Source: CAYJAZ01 sp964368455 | GTDB lineage: Bacteria; Desulfobacterota; Desulfovibrionia; Desulfovibrionales; Desulfovibrionaceae | DNA length: 64,000 bases | Reading direction: 5' to 3' | Assembly (NCBI GenBank): GCA_964368455.1 | Contig: CAYJAZ010000011.1 | Location: 22,855-86,854, forward strand | Shown here: positions 61,101 through 64,000 of the stretch, piece after piece | Position numbering within the stretch: position 1 is the stretch's first letter | Layout: every line of letters begins with the position of its first letter | Position numbers and translations under genes: made by a program | The notes under the pieces: model-generated | Database searches by the model: none | Told to the model about the DNA's origin: nothing | What the model saw: only the letters and a program-made list of their open reading frames with translations

Positions 61101-63871
61101 CTGTAAAACATACAAATCCAAATAGTGATAATGAAAGTGTAAACTTGCCGGGCAAAGTCGTAGTAACCGTTACAGATAATAGCGGTAACGCAAACATGAC
61201 AACAATAGGTTTTGAAGTAAAGGACGATGGCCCTGTAGCAGATGCAAAGGGAACAGGCGAACTTGACATGGTACTTGTTGATGGTGCAGAAGTTGCTAAA
61301 GGCTTAATTACTTTAGAAACTGGTGCTGATTCAACAAATGCAACCATTACTCTTCAAGAATACGATGAAAACAATAATCCAATTGGCGAACCAATTACTT
61401 TAAACATTGCTGATGCTGTTGATGGTAAATTGACTTTTGGTGATGTGACATTGACAAAATCTAATGTTGAAGGTGATTGGAACGTAACTATCAATAATAT
61501 CCCTGATGGTAAAACAGAAAATTATAAATTTACTATTACTGATGGCGATAATGATACTGCTTCATTAGATGTTTTTGCAACAAATACAGAAAATGAAAAC
61601 GACATTATCACAAATCCAAATGTTGGTGTTATTGGTACTCTTGAACCAGGCACAGACTATAATCTCTGTATTCTTTTAGATGCGTCGCAAAGTATGGGTG
61701 CAAAAGATACAAATGGTATTACTCGCTTTGAAAATGCTCTTAATGCTTTAGATGGCTATCTTGATACTCTTGGCGATTACAGCCAAAATACTTTAGGTGG
61801 TGAAATTAATCTTAATATTATCACTTTTGGTAAGAGTGCAATAGAATATGATGTGAAATATGGTGAATATACTAACGAAGCAAATGAAACTGTTACAGGT
61901 TGGTATGTTGAAAATGATGTAGATGGCGATGGCAAAACAGATTCTTATACAGATGCGATCGAAGCTATTAGAAATGACGGCACTACTTGGGGTACAAACT
62001 ATGAAGAAGCTTTAGAAAAAGCTAATGCATGGTATGATACAGAAGAAGGTAATGGCTATACAAATAAATTTATCTTTGTAGCTGATGGTGCTTCAACATA
62101 TTATGATGTTGATAATGGCTATAATTTAAATGACAAAAATATCAATATCGATGATGACGGAAAAAATAGTAAGGTTACCTTTGAGCTAGATAAAATATTT
62201 GGTATCGAAGGCAAGGCACTTTATGATGACTATTTAGAAAGTAATGGTTTGATACCTGATGGAGCAAACTATGCGATATTAGAAGACACTATTCTTGGTA
62301 AATATTTTACTACAACTATAAATGGTGTTGAATATATCCTTACAGTCTATGATACTAATAAAGGCTCAACTCCTGATGATCCAACTAGATATCAACTCCT
62401 TATTCAAGTTAAAAAAGATGGCGTTAATTATGAAGATCCAAACGCATTTGAAACAAACTGGGGCACAGTAACAAACAAAGGTGTATTTGTTGGAGCTGAT
62501 GCAGTCCACAATTCAAACTTCTTCTTTAGCAATAATAAAAATCTTGTATCCGAAGAAATTATTGATCATGTAGATAATATCTTAGGACATATTGTAGATC
62601 AAGATAATGACTTCACTGCAGTAGGTATCGATCCAGAATTTGCTGAAAATCCTGAAAATAGTGATCTTATCGATAAAGATGGTTTATTTGATAAAGATAA
62701 TTATGACGGCAATGATTTAGTAGTGACTGAAGGTTCATATTGGGGCGTTGTTGGCGATTTAGGCGAAATGCAAGCAGATGGTAAGTTGAGCTTAAAGCCG
62801 ATAACTATTGGTGTAAGAGATGCTGGTGCTGGTGATGACTTGATGCTTGGCGGAACATCTATGGATGAACTTAAAAAAGCAGCTGGTTATGGTGCTGACG
62901 ATTACTTAAGTGCACAAAACATCTTGAATTATATCGAAAAGAATGAAGCTTTAATTGCTGAACAAACTAAAACTGAAAATCCTCTTGAAGATACAGATCA
63001 TGATGCTCTTCTTGGCGGTTTAGGCGATGATAAAATCTTTGGACAAGGTGGCAAGGACTTACTTATTGGCGATGGTTCACTAGGTAATGGCGTTGTTATT
63101 GAATACGAAAAAGATGAAAATGGTTTAGATACTGAAACTATTAAATCTGTGACTGATACAGATCAAAGTAATGATGATTTATATAATCTTGCAAAAGAAC
63201 TTGGTATTGTAAATCCTGAAAGATATACTGAAGCTGGCTTGATTAATCCAAATAATGAATGGGTTGAGCTTGATGAAGACGGTAAGATAAATCTTGAAGT
63301 TTATACAGCTGAATTAGTAGAAGAATTAGTGGATAGCTTAAAAGATGATAGTGGTGACATTATTGGAACACAGCTTGATAAACTTATTATTGCTACAAAT
63401 GCAATGCAAGGTGCCGTTGATGGTGGTGATGATTTAATCTATGGCGGTTACGGTGATGATATTGTTATTGGTTTAGGCGGTAATGATACATTATATGGTA
63501 ATGATGGTGATGATATCTTAATCGGCGGTAATGGTAACGATACATTAATCGGTGGTGCTGGCAATGATATCCTCTTTGCTGGCTCTGGTGAGAATGTTCT
63601 TACTGGTGGCGAAGGCGCCGATGTCTTTGTATTTACAGTAGATAGTTTCAAGAATGGATCTGATACAATAACAGACTTAGACAGCCTTGATAAAATTGAT
63701 TTATCTGCTTTTGAAAATGATGATTATACAGTTACTTTAAGAGATGATAGTATTATTATCACTAAAGACGCAGAAACTGATGAATTCACAATCGTTGTTG
63801 AAAGCCCAATGGAAGGATTCAAGCTTGAAGATTATATCGATTATGATGGAGATAATTTGATTATTTCATAA
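58172..63871 (+). CDS. Giant RTX adhesin, C-terminal part (VCBS-like domains, vWA, RTX repeats)
   Basis: 1899 residues, open from the gap to the stop at 63871 and continuous with the gene at 55548. After the last repeat boundary (NGADEAP) come several Ig/cadherin-like blocks rich in Asp/Asn/Gly/Thr. A von Willebrand A domain begins near 61660 with the MIDAS motif LLDASQSMG (D-x-S-x-S), suggesting metal-dependent ligand binding. Near 63420-63610 lie RTX nonapeptides (GGYGDDIVIGLGGNDTLYGN, GGNGNDTLIGGAGNDILFAG) that bind calcium after secretion, then a C-terminal secretion domain (DVFVFTVDSFKNGSDTITD). No transporter genes are seen in the window. Confidence 0.9.
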   Translation, partial: YTEADGDKYNALNALTGSSAPQQEVFEITTTDAHGANHSQNLTITVNGADEAPVLDADENTVSEGALLTVSAAEGLLGDSNNDGSNGDIPNDAWHADGGITDVNADGNTGNVVWTKEIVGSSIKLSSSLGTLIVNADGSYTFKSNPDSITANVNDLVFKYEATNDKGLTAESTLTIDITDVTHANKTASVTTDDAALNTLTTVLTLSADEGTFDQNDLPTSNNGTFSVSADGKTLYFTQTKAFDGHTVQGADDIASLANNPFEVSVIGPNGNTYTVEVTVKIVDDAPVVSTSVNNYLPETDGNLNTSLAEVDENGVARALIEFNHGADADGSTIVISAGGTKNLGVEWDADNQTWDVITGDDWLTNAEVKGNATEGFTIRLGDVTYTQQIGADGKPTDTWEVSYEVSGRTDIETTFTDGDKDEVKHTVEAGNSPPTVASTDTHVSEVYLADGTGAGKAGQNIDGVESFPDQTKATGSITAKDLNGDDLSFEWDLTAGKQPDLWTSEGDKVEWSIDKDNSNKLIGTADGKEIITITVTESTTTNGEFTYEVELKESVHHDDPDNSASDHNTDFEGDPSEPIEPTEGKDNSDLNFGFNISDGSTSTEGSINVQIQDDILEIKHSNFTTKVNTVETNFAELLTDDFSSGLSADKSELVINGLTFTAGILDNGEFGSPGKSKLLTHYEKNEDVKGLGISNKNGGDGGAQIDKTGNEYEAVQIELSEGQTSSSLTFTLVEWNGGASPTVILYKDGVALDINLYELDNFNANEFKVIVSDGASFDKIVIATNGNGADDFVVESVNFITNTTTTSSTLDIKTADGLADLDVSINGQTLDSTIDGETTTYTYKDDKGTVLGTLIVDQSKTPIEWKFTPSTGYDAETEITFTATDKDGDMTSTKFVLDAKTLTVDESEMAEGTTPNADGSTASGTLDIANAKTITIDGTEYTVKEVNGETIDVDNGTLSFKVSGNTLTYTYKQDEAVKHTNPNSDNESVNLPGKVVVTVTDNSGNANMTTIGFEVKDDGPVADAKGTGELDMVLVDGAEVAKGLITLETGADSTNATITLQEYDENNNPIGEPITLNIADAVDGKLTFGDVTLTKSNVEGDWNVTINNIPDGKTENYKFTITDGDNDTASLDVFATNTENENDIITNPNVGVIGTLEPGTDYNLCILLDASQSMGAKDTNGITRFENALNALDGYLDTLGDYSQNTLGGEINLNIITFGKSAIEYDVKYGEYTNEANETVTGWYVENDVDGDGKTDSYTDAIEAIRNDGTTWGTNYEEALEKANAWYDTEEGNGYTNKFIFVADGASTYYDVDNGYNLNDKNINIDDDGKNSKVTFELDKIFGIEGKALYDDYLESNGLIPDGANYAILEDTILGKYFTTTINGVEYILTVYDTNKGSTPDDPTRYQLLIQVKKDGVNYEDPNAFETNWGTVTNKGVFVGADAVHNSNFFFSNNKNLVSEEIIDHVDNILGHIVDQDNDFTAVGIDPEFAENPENSDLIDKDGLFDKDNYDGNDLVVTEGSYWGVVGDLGEMQADGKLSLKPITIGVRDAGAGDDLMLGGTSMDELKKAAGYGADDYLSAQNILNYIEKNEALIAEQTKTENPLEDTDHDALLGGLGDDKIFGQGGKDLLIGDGSLGNGVVIEYEKDENGLDTETIKSVTDTDQSNDDLYNLAKELGIVNPERYTEAGLINPNNEWVELDEDGKINLEVYTAELVEELVDSLKDDSGDIIGTQLDKLIIATNAMQGAVDGGDDLIYGGYGDDIVIGLGGNDTLYGNDGDDILIGGNGNDTLIGGAGNDILFAGSGENVLTGGEGADVFVFTVDSFKNGSDTITDLDSLDKIDLSAFENDDYTVTLRDDSIIITKDAETDEFTIVVESPMEGFKLEDYIDYDGDNLIIS

Positions 63872-63890
63872 TAACTTTTCCAAACAACTA

Positions 63891-63928
63891 AAGAGTATTT
63901 TTCTTACTTTGCAAAGAAAAATACTCTT
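63891..63928 (+). terminator. Long hairpin after the adhesin stop
   Basis: 15-bp perfect stem (63891-63905 AAGAGTATTTTTCTT with 63914-63928), 8-nt loop. No T run follows on the plus strand, so termination is plausible but not certain. Confidence 0.55.
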
Positions 63929-63955
63929 AAGAAAAGAAAGATACAAAAAATCATG

Positions 63956-63997
63956 ACCGCCCCTTCAAGGGGCGGTTTGTTCTGCCCTATAAGGGCA
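63956..63997. repeat. Two adjacent GC-rich palindromes at the right edge
   Basis: ACCGCCCCTT C AAGGGGCGGT (63956-63976) followed by TTTGT, then TGCCCT ATA AGGGCA (63983-63997). They are strikingly GC-rich against the AT-rich background. The first could be a terminator; a repetitive extragenic element is another possibility. Confidence 0.6.
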
Positions 63998-64000
63998 TGG

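Noticed and set aside
58205..63871. Separate second adhesin gene starting at TTG 58205
   Set aside because: The frame is open from the gap edge and repeats match the upstream part; the split is due to the 100-N placeholder.

Overview
The window is AT-rich, densely coded bacterial DNA. The best fit is a low-GC host-associated member of the Desulfovibrionaceae (Desulfovibrio/Lawsonia/Bilophila relatives). This is an inference from gene content: a Ysc-like type III secretion system (T3SS), a DvhA/LapA-like RTX adhesin, an ADP-forming acyl-CoA synthetase, two CstA carriers and a TauE-type exporter. There is no rRNA or other taxonomic marker to confirm it.

Bases 1-18300 are a metabolic and transport region of mostly single genes separated by clear hairpin terminators: a partial SH3-domain protein, an aldehyde dehydrogenase, an aldo/keto reductase with Fe-S centres, an FMN-dependent 2-hydroxyacid oxidising enzyme, two CstA-type carriers, a DAACS symporter with altered sodium-site motifs, a prephenate-dehydratase-like protein, an ADP-forming acyl-CoA synthetase, an EamA exporter, an Asp/Glu racemase, a Ca/Na antiporter, a fused MsrB-MsrA, and an S24 repressor divergent from a small ORF.

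Bases 18300-50560 hold what looks like a complete, self-regulated non-flagellar T3SS built from two divergent gene blocks. The minus-strand block reads from 40297 down: two tip/LcrG-like pairs, SycD chaperone, translocators SctE and SctB, a second SycD, a 455-aa putative cargo, a third SycD, a CesT-like chaperone, SctC, SctD, SctE-type co-chaperone (YscE), SctF, SctG, SctI, SctJ, SctK, SctL, SctN, SctO, SctP, SctQ, SctR, a STAS antagonist, an RsbW-like kinase, a lytic transglycosylase and an ABC_sub_bind protein. The plus-strand block carries SctW (YopN-TyeA fused), a SycN-like chaperone, SctX, SctY, SctV, SctS, SctT, SctU, a sigma-54 enhancer-binding protein and a membrane SpoIIE/RsbU-like phosphatase. 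The 456-bp divergent region has a sigma-54 -24/-12 promoter facing each way. The phosphatase at one end and the STAS/kinase pair at the other form a full partner-switching module enclosing the apparatus.

Bases 50580-54960 hold an Ogt methyltransferase, a GGDEF-EAL protein, a TauE-like permease and an SDR. Bases 54960-63871 hold a long structured leader and a giant secreted RTX adhesin (more than 2700 aa) with an N-terminal LapA-type di-alanine retention module, tandem VCBS-like repeats, a vWA domain and C-terminal RTX repeats. It is interrupted by a 100-N scaffold gap in the repeat array. A 22-bp sequence is shared exactly between the adhesin leader and the T3SS divergent promoter region, suggesting co-regulation. 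The right edge has GC-rich palindromes.
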